Positions 42,904 through 51,722 of a stretch of 64,000 nt of DNA are shown here, piece after piece. The notes beneath the pieces were generated by a model. It was given only the letters and a program-made list of their open reading frames with translations, had not been told where the DNA came from and did not search any database. The stretch lies in the NCBI RefSeq assembly GCF_046271865.1, contig NZ_CP176580.1, positions 4,526,001 through 4,590,000 on the forward strand. Reading direction: 5' to 3'. Position 1 is the stretch's first letter. Each line of letters starts with the position of its first letter. The DNA comes from Nitrincola salilacus. GTDB lineage: Bacteria; Pseudomonadota; Gammaproteobacteria; Pseudomonadales; Balneatricaceae. The translations under genes were made by a program, and so were the position numbers.

Positions 42904-43740
42904 TTACTGCTCATCGTACAGTGTCGGAATTGGACGACGTTTATGCTGGGTGCGCTGGTAGATATAGATCAGCTTCTCGCTGATCTCCGGCGCAACCAAC
43001 CTCCCCTCCAGAAAGTCATCAATCTGATCGTAGCTCAGCCCTAGCGACTCTTCGTCAGTCTTCTGCGGGTTTAATGATTCAAGATCCGCTGTTGGCGCTT
43101 TATCGATTACATGAGCAGGGGCACCCATTGTTCTGGCCAGCAGTCTGACCTGGCGCTTATTCAGCCCGAACAGCGGCGCCAGATCACAGGCTCCATCCCC
43201 GAACTTGGTGTAAAAACCGGTGATATTCTCGGCCGAATGGTCTGTCCCCAACACCAGGCCATCCAGCATACCGGCTATCTCATACTGAATCGTCATGCGG
43301 GTACGGGCTTTGGTGTTACCTTTGACAAAATCCTGCTTGCCAGGATCCTGTGGCAACAGATCCAGCCCAACCAGAGCAGCACAAGTCTGCTTGTGAATGG
43401 CATCTGCGCCCGGTTGCACATTGACTGTCAGGCTGTGTGATGGCTGGATAAAATCGATGGATGCCTGAGCATCTGCCTCATCAGCCTGAGTGGAATAGGG
43501 CAGGCGTACTGCGACAAACCGATATCGTTCGTGATGTTCCTGATTCAGCTCAACCACGGCCAGTTGTGCCAGCCGCCCCAGCGTACAGGAATCTATCCCG
43601 CCACTGATGCCCAACACCAGAGTATTCAGGCCGGAATGAAGCAGATGAGATTTGATGAAATTGACCCGGCGGGTAATCTCGAATTCAGCGTCGATATCGG
43701 GTAATACCCGCATCTCCCGGATAATCGCTTGTGCGTCCAT
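42904..43740 (-). CDS. nadE: Ammonia-dependent NAD synthetase
   Basis: A 278-residue enzyme from the ATG at 43740, preceded by GAAGAGGG; an upstream ATG at 43761 would add seven residues. It has the PP-loop motif LGISGGIDSCTLGRLA (about 45-60), PYSTQADEADA, LVLGTDHSAENITGFYTKFGDGACD and NKRQVRLLARTMGAP. It makes NAD from nicotinate adenine dinucleotide, ATP and ammonia. No glutaminase domain is present, matching the short E. coli-type enzyme. It lies 47 bp behind waaA and may be co-transcribed with it. Confidence 0.95.
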   Translation of the reverse strand: MDAQAIIREMRVLPDIDAEFEITRRVNFIKSHLLHSGLNTLVLGISGGIDSCTLGRLAQLAVVELNQEHHERYRFVAVRLPYSTQADEADAQASIDFIQPSHSLTVNVQPGADAIHKQTCAALVGLDLLPQDPGKQDFVKGNTKARTRMTIQYEIAGMLDGLVLGTDHSAENITGFYTKFGDGACDLAPLFGLNKRQVRLLARTMGAPAHVIDKAPTADLESLNPQKTDEESLGLSYDQIDDFLEGRLVAPEISEKLIYIYQRTQHKRRPIPTLYDEQ

Positions 43741-43787
43741 ATTGCCCTCTTCAGTGATCATGATGTGGCTTGATCCTATAAAAAATG

Positions 43788-45062
43788 CTACCTGTGCATA
43801 AGTGGCTTCAGCAGCGCGACAACCCGCTCCACCGCGCCGGTATTGCTGGAGACATAATCCGCTGCATGCTGCCCGGCGAGCTGTGCCTGGTCAGGCATCT
43901 GCAACCAGAGCTTGAGCTGCCGGATCAGATCATCGTCGTCAGCTACCTGCACCAGCCCACCGGCAGCGGCCAACCCGGCACAGATTTCGGCAAAGTTGAA
44001 GCAGTGTCGTCCCATGATAACCGGTTTGCCCAGCAGTGCAGGTTCCAGTGGATTATGCCCGCCCCGCTCAATAAAAGCTCCGCCTACCAGCGCAATATCG
44101 GCGGTTGCGTAGTAGGTCATCAGCTCCCCCATTCTATCGACCAGCAGCAGCGTTGTCTGCGCTTCAATATCTGTGGAATCGCTGATTCGCTGAGCTGTTT
44201 GACCGCTGGCCAGACAAAGCTCCCAGACCGGCTCGAAGCGCTCAGGATGGCGAGGCACAAGGATCAGCAGCAAGGTCGGGAAATCCTGCTGCAATCGCGT
44301 GAAGACCTGCAGCAATAGAGCTTCCTCTTCATCATGCGTACTACCCGCCACCAGCACCGGTCGCTGCTCACCCCAGGTTTGCTTCAACTCGCTCGCACAC
44401 CTGAGCCAGCCAGTGTCTATCGCAGCATCGAACTTGATACTGCCGGTGACCTTAAGCCGATCAGCAGGCAGACCCAGGCGCATGAAGCGCTCACCATCGG
44501 TGGCGTTCTGCACGGCAACGCAATCTATCTGCCGGAGCATCGACCGGGTAAGTGCTCCGATACGGGCATAGCCTCTTGCCGAGCGTTCTGACAAGCGTGC
44601 ATTGACCAGCAACGTCGGAATACCCTGCCTGCGACACTGCCTGAGCATATTGGGCCAGAGCTCTGTCTCGATAATCACACAGGCGCACGGTTTCATCTTT
44701 TTCAGAAAGGATGAAAAAGCCCAGGGCAGATCATAGGGACAGTAACGGTGTTCTACCTGATCACCAAACAGCGCCTTGACCCGCTCAGCACCTGTCGGTG
44801 TCATGGTGGTGATCAACAGAGGAAGTTCAGGAGAGGCTTGTAACAGATGACGGATCAGCAGTGATGCCGCCTGCACCTCGCCAACCGAAACGGCATGTAT
44901 CCACAAGGGTGAGACAGTATCAGACTTCAGGGCGGGTGTGATGCCGACGCGCTCACCGATTCGCTCACGATACGCCGGGGCTTTGCCACCACGCCAGTAG
45001 AGTCGCAGCAATATCGCTGGCAACAGCAGGTGAAACACTAAGGTGTAAAGCCAGCGCGACAT
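43788..45062 (-). CDS. waaA: 3-deoxy-D-manno-octulosonic acid (Kdo) transferase
   Basis: A 424-residue GT30 glycosyltransferase. A short N-terminal membrane segment (LVFHLLLPAILLRLYW) is followed by LWIHAVSVGEVQAA with the catalytic Glu (about 62), ETELWPNML, and the C-terminal donor-binding segment GGAFIERGGHNPLEPALLGKPVIMG. It transfers Kdo to lipid IVA on the inner membrane. Other lipid A genes lie within 8 kb on the same side. Confidence 0.95.
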   Translation of the reverse strand: MSRWLYTLVFHLLLPAILLRLYWRGGKAPAYRERIGERVGITPALKSDTVSPLWIHAVSVGEVQAASLLIRHLLQASPELPLLITTMTPTGAERVKALFGDQVEHRYCPYDLPWAFSSFLKKMKPCACVIIETELWPNMLRQCRRQGIPTLLVNARLSERSARGYARIGALTRSMLRQIDCVAVQNATDGERFMRLGLPADRLKVTGSIKFDAAIDTGWLRCASELKQTWGEQRPVLVAGSTHDEEEALLLQVFTRLQQDFPTLLLILVPRHPERFEPVWELCLASGQTAQRISDSTDIEAQTTLLLVDRMGELMTYYATADIALVGGAFIERGGHNPLEPALLGKPVIMGRHCFNFAEICAGLAAAGGLVQVADDDDLIRQLKLWLQMPDQAQLAGQHAADYVSSNTGAVERVVALLKPLMHR

Positions 45063-45174
45063 GCATCAGTTCCGCTTGAATCATGAATCGGTTGCTTGAA
45101 AAGTGGGGTATAGTTTAGCATCTTCAGGCGGCAGCGTTTAAACTTGCAGCCTGTTATCGTTTTTTTGCCGCTAC

Positions 45175-45218
45175 CATCCAACTACAATCTAACTACAGTC
45201 TAACTACAATCCAACTAC
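45175..45218 (+). repeat. Four imperfect tandem copies of an 11-bp unit
   Basis: CATCCAACTAC, AATCTAACTAC, AGTCTAACTAC and AATCCAACTAC follow each other directly in the divergent region between waaA and the GT2 gene. They may be binding sites or a slippage-prone spacer. Confidence 0.8.
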
Positions 45219-45246
45219 CATCCAGCAGGAAACACCGGACCGACTA

Positions 45247-46254
45247 ATGCCAGACAGCCAACAACAGCCCAGCATTACCTGCATTCTGCCTGCTTTTAAT
45301 GAAGCAGCCAACCTGCAGATCCTGATACCGCAGCTAACGGACTATCTGCCACGGCTGTCTGCCCGTTTTGAAATACTGGTTGTTGATGATGGCAGCCGGG
45401 ACGATACGGTTGAGGTGGTCAGAATGCTGGCTGAGTCTTATCCGGTATCGCTGCTCTGCCTGTCACGCAATTTCGGCAAGGAGGCTGCGATGAGCGCGGG
45501 CCTTGATCATGCCGAGGGCGATGTCGTGATTCTGATGGATTCCGACCTGCAGCATCCTATCGAGATGCTGGAGGTGTTCTTTCAGCACTGGCAGCAGGGC
45601 TATGAGATGGTCTATGGCGTGCGCGCCGACCGCTCGGATGAGGGGCGATTCAAGCGCAGTGTCACCAATCAGTTCTACCGTCTGCTGAGCCAGAGTGCCG
45701 ATGTCAGTATCGAACCCAATGCCGGTGATTTTCGCCTGATGGATAAAAAGGTGGTGCGAGCCCTGCGCTCCCTGCCCGAACGCAAGCGCATGATGAAGGG
45801 TCTGTTTGCCTGGGTTGGCTTTCGCAGCATCGGCATCCCCTTCAAGGTCAACCCGCGCTACAGCGGTCAAACCAGCTTTGGCCTGCGGCGCCTTTCATCG
45901 CTGGCGCTGACCGGCATCACCGCATTCAGCAGTGCCCCCTTGCGTATCTGGATGGTGATCGGGGCCTGCATCTCATTTCTGGCCTTTGCCTATGCCATGA
46001 CGATCATCCTCAGCACACTGATTCTGGGCACCAGAGTGCCGGGATGGCCAACACTGATCGCCAGTATCAGCTTCCTCGGTGGTATTCAGCTACTCTCGGT
46101 GGGTGTGCTGGGCGAATATATCGCGCGTATTTTCTCGGAAGTCAAAGGGCGTCCTGTCTATCTGATTTCCGATTATGAGCGCCATTCAGGTGCCGAAGAC
46201 ACCTCAGGCGATACTCCCGATGAAACGCCCGAGAAGGCACCCGGACAACCCTAA
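45247..46254 (+). CDS. ArnC/GtrB-like polyprenyl-phosphate glycosyltransferase (GT2)
   Basis: A 335-residue enzyme. The GT2 catalytic domain (about 8-230) has LPAFNEAANL, VVDDGSRDDT and LMDSDLQHP. Two membrane helices follow (about 235-262 and 270-295) and then an acidic tail. The family moves a sugar from a nucleotide to undecaprenyl phosphate on the cytoplasmic face. It overlaps the next gene (GtrA-like, then a ChbG-like deacetylase). With the ArnT-like gene nearby this fits synthesis of a lipid carrier-linked amino sugar (inference). Confidence 0.9.
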   Translation: MPDSQQQPSITCILPAFNEAANLQILIPQLTDYLPRLSARFEILVVDDGSRDDTVEVVRMLAESYPVSLLCLSRNFGKEAAMSAGLDHAEGDVVILMDSDLQHPIEMLEVFFQHWQQGYEMVYGVRADRSDEGRFKRSVTNQFYRLLSQSADVSIEPNAGDFRLMDKKVVRALRSLPERKRMMKGLFAWVGFRSIGIPFKVNPRYSGQTSFGLRRLSSLALTGITAFSSAPLRIWMVIGACISFLAFAYAMTIILSTLILGTRVPGWPTLIASISFLGGIQLLSVGVLGEYIARIFSEVKGRPVYLISDYERHSGAEDTSGDTPDETPEKAPGQP

Positions 46255-46625
46255 TGATCGCTCAGGTACTGCGTTTTTCCGGTGTCGGCATTCTGGCACT
46301 GATCGTACACTGGCTGGTGGTCGTGCTGCTGGTACCCTTTGGCATGGCTCCGCTGCTGGCGAATGTGGTTGCCTTTCTGGTGGCGTTCAATGTCAGTTAC
46401 TTCGGGCATCGCCGCCTGACCTTTCAGGCAGACGGACTGGAACACAGCCGTACTCTGCCCCGCTTTGCCACTGTTGCGCTGGCAAGCTTTGCCGTCAACG
46501 AAGCGAGCTATGCGCTGCTGCTGCACTTCACACCGCTGCGCTATGATCTGGCCCTGCTGCTGGTGCTGGGAGGCGTTGCCGTGATGACCTTCATCCTCAG
46601 CCGCTTCTGGGCCTTTGCGCCATGA
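46254..46625 (+). CDS. GtrA-family membrane protein (probable flippase)
   Basis: A 123-residue protein with four predicted membrane helices and the GtrA signature FNVSYFGHRRLTFQ. GtrA proteins are thought to flip undecaprenyl-phosphate-linked sugars to the periplasm. It starts within the stop of the GT2 gene (TAATG), and its end overlaps the next gene (ATGA), so the three are tightly coupled. Confidence 0.88.
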   Translation: MIAQVLRFSGVGILALIVHWLVVVLLVPFGMAPLLANVVAFLVAFNVSYFGHRRLTFQADGLEHSRTLPRFATVALASFAVNEASYALLLHFTPLRYDLALLLVLGGVAVMTFILSRFWAFAP

Positions 46626-47443
46626 GTCATTCAGCACAGCCGCACCTGAAGCCGGTCGTGCTCTGCGCCGATGATTTCGGCATGAGTCCTGCAATCAACC
46701 GTGGCATCCTGAGCCTTTGCCGCGCCGAGCGTCTGAGTGCGGTCAGTTGCATGACCGATATGCCTTGCTGGCATCAGGATGCAGCCTCACTAATGGAACT
46801 GCGCAGACCGGTCAGCATCGGCCTGCACTTCAATCTGACCGAGGGGCCTGCGTCAAAAAAACTGCCACAATTGATGCAATACGCACTGACAGGGCGTATT
46901 GATAAGGACTGGGTGAGCACGCAACTGCGTCGCCAGTTGGATGTTTTTGAAGCCACAACTCACTCGATACCCGACTTCATTGATGGCCATCAGCATGTTC
47001 ACCTGTTCCCCGGCATCCGTGATGTACTGCTGGCTGAACTGGACTCACGCTATGCCGACAAAGCCCCGTGGATACGTCAGGTTCGCCCGGAACTGAGCGG
47101 ACATGATGCTCGCCTCAAGGCGATGATTATTCAGCTGATGGGGCGAGGTTTTACACAGGCAGTGAGTCGCTATCCACAGCTGAAACTCTCCTGCGAGTTT
47201 GCCGGGCTCTACTCGCTGCAGCCTGACGCTGATTTTGCCGCACTTATGCAAGGCTGGCTGAAGCAACTACCAGCCGGTGGCCTGATCATGTGTCACCCGG
47301 GTGAAGCAGATCCAGATCAAGCCAAAGGGATGGCGCTGACACGTCACAAAGAGCTGACCTTTCTGGCCAGCGACGCCTTTGGCGAACTACTGCAGCAGTG
47401 CCAGATCAGGCTCAGCCCAGAACCCCGGCTGATCAGGGGTTAA
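46622..47443 (+). CDS. ChbG/HpnK (YdjC)-family carbohydrate deacetylase, NaxD-like
   Basis: A 273-residue deacetylase. It has VLCADDFGMSPAINRGI (metal-binding Asp), DGHQHVHLFPGI (metal-binding His) and MCHPGEAD. The family removes N-acetyl groups from sugars. In Francisella, NaxD of this family deacetylates undecaprenyl-phosphate N-acetylgalactosamine before transfer to lipid A. The upstream ArnC-like and GtrA genes and the downstream ArnT-like gene make the same role likely here (inference). Alternative: chitobiose or hopanoid-sugar deacetylation. Confidence 0.88.
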   Translation: MSHSAQPHLKPVVLCADDFGMSPAINRGILSLCRAERLSAVSCMTDMPCWHQDAASLMELRRPVSIGLHFNLTEGPASKKLPQLMQYALTGRIDKDWVSTQLRRQLDVFEATTHSIPDFIDGHQHVHLFPGIRDVLLAELDSRYADKAPWIRQVRPELSGHDARLKAMIIQLMGRGFTQAVSRYPQLKLSCEFAGLYSLQPDADFAALMQGWLKQLPAGGLIMCHPGEADPDQAKGMALTRHKELTFLASDAFGELLQQCQIRLSPEPRLIRG

Positions 47444-47530
47444 TTTGGTAAAGGCGAACAGGATCTTATTACGCTGTGGGTAGTAAAAAGTGCTAAAGTT
47501 GAAAGCAGTAATTTGATTTCGGGAGAACTC

Positions 47531-47821
47531 ATGAAACCCTCTGAAGCCTTGGCCTCGAACCGTGCGGCAATTCGGCATGTGGTTGAGTCTCATCGCGCCC
47601 TGAATGCGAGGGTGTTCGGCTCTGTGCTGCACGGGCAAGATACTGACAACAGCGATCTTGATATCCTCATCGACCCGACGCCGGAAACGACGTTGATGGA
47701 CGTAGCTGCCATACAAGTAGAGCTTCAACGCCTTCTTGGTGTATCGGTCGATGTGCTGACGCCTAAGGCTCTGCCCGATGCTTTTCGCAGCCGGGTACTA
47801 TCTGAGGCAGTGCCGGTATGA
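47531..47821 (+). CDS. MNT-type nucleotidyltransferase antitoxin (MntA family)
   Basis: A 96-residue minimal nucleotidyltransferase from the ATG at 47531, with GGGAGA upstream. The fold's active-site motif is clear: FGSVLHGQDTDNSDLDILID (GSx10DxD). In HEPN/MNT modules this protein inactivates its partner toxin by nucleotidylation. Its stop overlaps the toxin start (ATGA). Confidence 0.9.
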   Translation: MKPSEALASNRAAIRHVVESHRALNARVFGSVLHGQDTDNSDLDILIDPTPETTLMDVAAIQVELQRLLGVSVDVLTPKALPDAFRSRVLSEAVPV

Positions 47822-48174
47822 CCAAGTCACTGCGCGTTCCTGGCTACCTCGGGCACATTCTGGAGGCCATTGAGCGCATCGACCGTTACACAGAAGACAT
47901 GGGTGAGGACGCGTTTCTGAACAGCGAGCTGGTGCAAGATGCCGTGATCCGCAACATCGAGATCATTGGCGAGGCTGCGAACAACATCCAGCGCGCCTCC
48001 CCTGAATTCGCCGCGCAGAACGACGACATTCCTTGGCTCGTCATGTACACCATGCGCAATCGCGTCTCGCATGGCTACGACAAGGTAGATCTGGAGCTCG
48101 TCTGGAAGACGATTCAGAGCGACCTGCCAAGACTGCATCAGCAAGTGAAGCAAATCTTGGATAACCTGTCTTGA
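47818..48174 (+). CDS. HEPN-domain ribonuclease toxin (HepT family)
   Basis: A 118-residue helical HEPN protein. The catalytic Rx4H motif appears as RNRVSHGY (about residues 80-87), followed by the Tyr that MNT antitoxins modify in characterised pairs. It is encoded four bases inside the antitoxin gene, the usual arrangement of the type VII HepT/MntA system. The module interrupts a group of lipid A genes. Confidence 0.9.
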   Translation: MTKSLRVPGYLGHILEAIERIDRYTEDMGEDAFLNSELVQDAVIRNIEIIGEAANNIQRASPEFAAQNDDIPWLVMYTMRNRVSHGYDKVDLELVWKTIQSDLPRLHQQVKQILDNLS

Positions 48175-48285
48175 TTCAGTAACTTCAATTGTGGCAGATT
48201 TTTAGCCTGTGCAATCCAGTCAAGGCCAGGAAACGGGCATCTTTGATCTCAATCCAGAGGATTCTGATGTCAAAGGATGCGGCAT

Positions 48286-49794
48286 TTAATACCGGCCACC
48301 TTCTTTGCCACAACCTGCAACCTGAGGTGCAATTACCCCCCAACTGATCACTAAAGAAGCCTCACCTTGTCGCCACTCAAGCTGCAGCTGTCCGGTAGCA
48401 TCCGGCGCTGGCAGATCCCGGAACATATCCGGCACACGAGTATCGGATGACTGCCACACCAGCAGCAGGCCCTGTTGTTTTATCTGCTGCTCCGTCAGCC
48501 AGGGGGATAGCGCCAGATCACCCTCGATCAACACGCTGGGGCGCCCCTCGGCACGCAGCGATACAAGACCGGCAAGCCAGTAATCTCCCGCGACGATAGC
48601 AATCGCATCACACCCTGTCACCTGTCGCCACTGCTGCTGCACGCCATCGGCCAGCACCTTGCCGGGCCAGGCGGTGCGCGAAGGTTTGGATTTATACTGA
48701 TTACCGATAATCGCCGCCAGTCCATAGAGCAACAGCAACACACCAAGCCAGATCGCCGTCACACGCCACAGCCTGTGTGCCTTGTCTTTCAGCACCTCTG
48801 GTTTCAGATAGCTGACCAGCAGCAGCCCTGACAGATTCCACATCGGGGTGCCCCACATATCGCGCAGACCCATACCGGTCAGTAGTGCTGCCAGTGCGGT
48901 CAGCAGTGCCGGTCCCAGCGCCAGCATCAGCAGAAAATCACGATCGGCTCCATCACTACCACTTTGTCGCGCCCAGAACCCTCTGTGCAACAGTCCCGCA
49001 GCCGCCAGTATCAACAGCAATGGCAGATGATCCAGCAACTGCACACTCAGGAACTTCAGCGGCAGGGTGATATGTGTCACCCATGAGCCACTGGCTGCAG
49101 CCGAGCGATCACGCGCATACTGCAACGGCAGAAACTGATGCTCAATCAACCAGAGCAGATGCGGCAGAAACACCAACAGCAGCACCAGCAGCGACACTGC
49201 CACCTGCCAGGAGAGAATCCGCCTGCGATACTCGCCACGCAGCAGCATCAGCAGGAACATGCTCGCCACCAGCACCGCAATCACATACTTGGTCAGCAGG
49301 CCAAGCCCGACCACCAGCCCGAGTAACGCCCAGTCACGATAGCGGTTCTCATGCAACGCACGATGGAAGAAGTAGACAGCCGCAGCCCAGATCGGCATCT
49401 GAGCGATATTGTGATTGAACTCAGGTGTCGGCCAGGTGAAGTAATAGACACCATAGAGCAGCAGGACGCCAACCAGCGCCTGCTCCCGATCGAAAATACG
49501 ACGGCCCAACAGATAAACGAACAACAGGGTAAGCAGAATCGCCAGTTGACTGAGCAGGTAAGGGCCGAGCCCACCGACAAGCTCAAAGCTGAGATTGACC
49601 AGCCAGGCCGGCAAAGGTGGGTGTTTGTAGTATCCCCACTGCCACTCCTGCCCCCAGAAGATCCCCTCGACTACATCCAGTGGCAAAGTGGGATGGATCA
49701 GCCAAGGCAGCAGCGTCCAGAGCAGAGCATTAGCCAGCAGCAGCCAGAGCAGTAGTCCCGACAAGGGCTGTGTTCGCGTCCCTGCTACACTCAT
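48286..49794 (-). CDS. ArnT-like GT39/GT83 glycosyltransferase
   Basis: The ATG at 49794 follows GGAGGGAA and is preferred to 49830. The 502-residue product has about a dozen membrane helices. The first periplasmic loop has the conserved acidic residue (LPLDVVEGIFWGQEW) and a YYKHPPLPAWL segment, as in ArnT and other undecaprenyl-phosphate-sugar transferases. It would transfer a sugar from the lipid carrier to lipid A on the periplasmic face. Francisella FlmK, partner of NaxD, is of this type. It is on the opposite strand to the GT2-gtrA-deacetylase genes and just upstream of a toxin-antitoxin pair. Confidence 0.88.
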   Translation of the reverse strand: MSVAGTRTQPLSGLLLWLLLANALLWTLLPWLIHPTLPLDVVEGIFWGQEWQWGYYKHPPLPAWLVNLSFELVGGLGPYLLSQLAILLTLLFVYLLGRRIFDREQALVGVLLLYGVYYFTWPTPEFNHNIAQMPIWAAAVYFFHRALHENRYRDWALLGLVVGLGLLTKYVIAVLVASMFLLMLLRGEYRRRILSWQVAVSLLVLLLVFLPHLLWLIEHQFLPLQYARDRSAAASGSWVTHITLPLKFLSVQLLDHLPLLLILAAAGLLHRGFWARQSGSDGADRDFLLMLALGPALLTALAALLTGMGLRDMWGTPMWNLSGLLLVSYLKPEVLKDKAHRLWRVTAIWLGVLLLLYGLAAIIGNQYKSKPSRTAWPGKVLADGVQQQWRQVTGCDAIAIVAGDYWLAGLVSLRAEGRPSVLIEGDLALSPWLTEQQIKQQGLLLVWQSSDTRVPDMFRDLPAPDATGQLQLEWRQGEASLVISWGVIAPQVAGCGKEGGRY

Positions 49795-49843
49795 GGTTCC
49801 CTCCCCCCCATCAACGACAGGCGTACTCATTCTGCAGCGAAGA

Positions 49844-51625
49844 TCAGGTCACAGGGACCGGCGGCGTATCGTTGAACTGCATCCGATAGAGCATCGCATA
49901 CACGCCATTGTGGCTGATCAGATCGGCATGTGTGCCGGACTCAACGATCCGCCCATGTTCCATCACGACTATCTTGTCGGCCTGCTCAACAGTTGAGAGT
50001 CGGTGAGCAATCACCAACGTGGTACGATCCTGAATCACATGCTCCAGCGCCTGCTGGATATAGCGTTCAGACTCGGTATCCAGTGCTGAGGTTGCTTCAT
50101 CCAGAATCAACAGCGGGGAGTCTTTCAGTATCGCCCGCGCAATCGCGATACGTTGGCGCTGACCACCGGACAGCAGCACACCATTCTCGCCGATCACCGT
50201 ATGCAGCCCCTCGGGCAGGCGATCAGTGAACTCGGTGACACGCGCCGCATCGGCTGCCAGTTTGATCTGCTTCGGACTGGCACCAGACAGCGCACCATAG
50301 GCGATATTCTCAGCAATGGTGCCCTCAAACAGCACCACATGCTGGTTCACCAGTGCGATCTGATTACGCAGGCTCTTCAGGGTGTAGTCCGACAGTGGAC
50401 GATCATCCAGACAGATTAATCCCTGCTCCACATCGTAAAAACGTGGCAACAGGCTGACCAATGTCGACTTGCCGCTGCCGGAACGCCCGACCAATGCAAC
50501 TGTTTGCCCCGGTTCGATCACCAGATCGATCTCCTTCAGAGCATCCTCACTACTCTTGGGGTAACGGAAAGAGACGTTCTTGAACACCAGGCGACCAGCA
50601 GTTTCTTTCAGCTCAATACTGCCGCTGTCCATCTCAGGCAGCTCATCAAACAGCTTGAAGAAACTCTCCGCTGCCGCGATCCCCTTCTGCACCATGCTGT
50701 TGATTTCGGTAAGCTGACGGATCGGTTTCGCCATCAGGGAGGCCGCCGAAATAAAGGCGATAAACTCACCCGTGGTCATCGCCTCCAGCAGGCTGGGTGC
50801 CATGGCGATATAGGTCAGCATCGCCACGACCGAGGCCACCAGCATCTGCACCACCGGTGTCGAAACCGATTGCGTGACCACCATTTTCATGAACTGGCGC
50901 CGATTACGTTCCGATACGCGATTGAAACGCTCGCGCTCTGACTCGGCACCGCCGAAGATGCGCACCACCTGATAACCCTTGATCGCTTCGGAAGCGGCTG
51001 AGGAGATATCGCCGACAGAATCCTGAATTCCATGGCTGAGACGGCGCAGGCGCTTGGATGCCAGCGCAACCACGCCACCGACCAGCGGTGCAATCAGCAC
51101 AAACAGCAGAGTCAGCTTCCAGTTCAGATACATCATGTAGCTGAACAGGCCGATCACGGTGAAGCCTTCACGGATACCCACTTTCAATGCATCTGTAGCA
51201 GCGCCGGTGACCTGCTCAACATTGTAAGTCAAACGTGACAGCAACTCGCCAGATGAGTGTTTCTGATAAAACGCACAGGGCAGCACCAGCAGATGATCAA
51301 ACATCTGACAGCGCAGACGATTGACCAGCGCACGCGCCACATAAGCGATACCATAGTTACCGAGAAAAGTACCAATGCCACGCACAGCAAAGATAAGAAT
51401 GATCCCGATCGCCAGATTGGCACGGTGATCCAACTGCCCACTCTCGATGGCATCTACAAAGTATTCCAGCCATTTCGCGGCCGCTGTCTGTGAAGCGGCA
51501 TAAATGAGAAACCCCACAATACTAAGGCCGAACATCAGCCATTCGCGCTGAATATATGCCAGCAGACGGCGGTAAACTGCCCAGCTACTGCTGTCGACGG
51601 CGCTCTGAGCCTGATCTTTTTGCAT
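49844..51625 (-). CDS. msbA: MsbA lipid A export ABC transporter
   Basis: A 593-residue half-transporter. Six membrane helices (about 25-325) precede the ATPase domain with VGRSGSGKSTLVSLLPRFYD (Walker A), LSGGQRQRIAIARAIL (signature) and LLILDEATSALD (Walker B). It flips lipid A-core across the inner membrane. AGGAG precedes the ATG. The context of waaA and an LpxL-type acyltransferase supports MsbA over a generic exporter. Confidence 0.93.
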   Translation of the reverse strand: MQKDQAQSAVDSSSWAVYRRLLAYIQREWLMFGLSIVGFLIYAASQTAAAKWLEYFVDAIESGQLDHRANLAIGIILIFAVRGIGTFLGNYGIAYVARALVNRLRCQMFDHLLVLPCAFYQKHSSGELLSRLTYNVEQVTGAATDALKVGIREGFTVIGLFSYMMYLNWKLTLLFVLIAPLVGGVVALASKRLRRLSHGIQDSVGDISSAASEAIKGYQVVRIFGGAESERERFNRVSERNRRQFMKMVVTQSVSTPVVQMLVASVVAMLTYIAMAPSLLEAMTTGEFIAFISAASLMAKPIRQLTEINSMVQKGIAAAESFFKLFDELPEMDSGSIELKETAGRLVFKNVSFRYPKSSEDALKEIDLVIEPGQTVALVGRSGSGKSTLVSLLPRFYDVEQGLICLDDRPLSDYTLKSLRNQIALVNQHVVLFEGTIAENIAYGALSGASPKQIKLAADAARVTEFTDRLPEGLHTVIGENGVLLSGGQRQRIAIARAILKDSPLLILDEATSALDTESERYIQQALEHVIQDRTTLVIAHRLSTVEQADKIVVMEHGRIVESGTHADLISHNGVYAMLYRMQFNDTPPVPVT

Positions 51626-51722
51626 GCAACTCCTCAGTATTCATCCACATACGGGCTGGCCATTATACCTGCACCTTGGCAGGATATCAGGTTAGAATAA
51701 CGCAACATTATCCTGTATCCGA

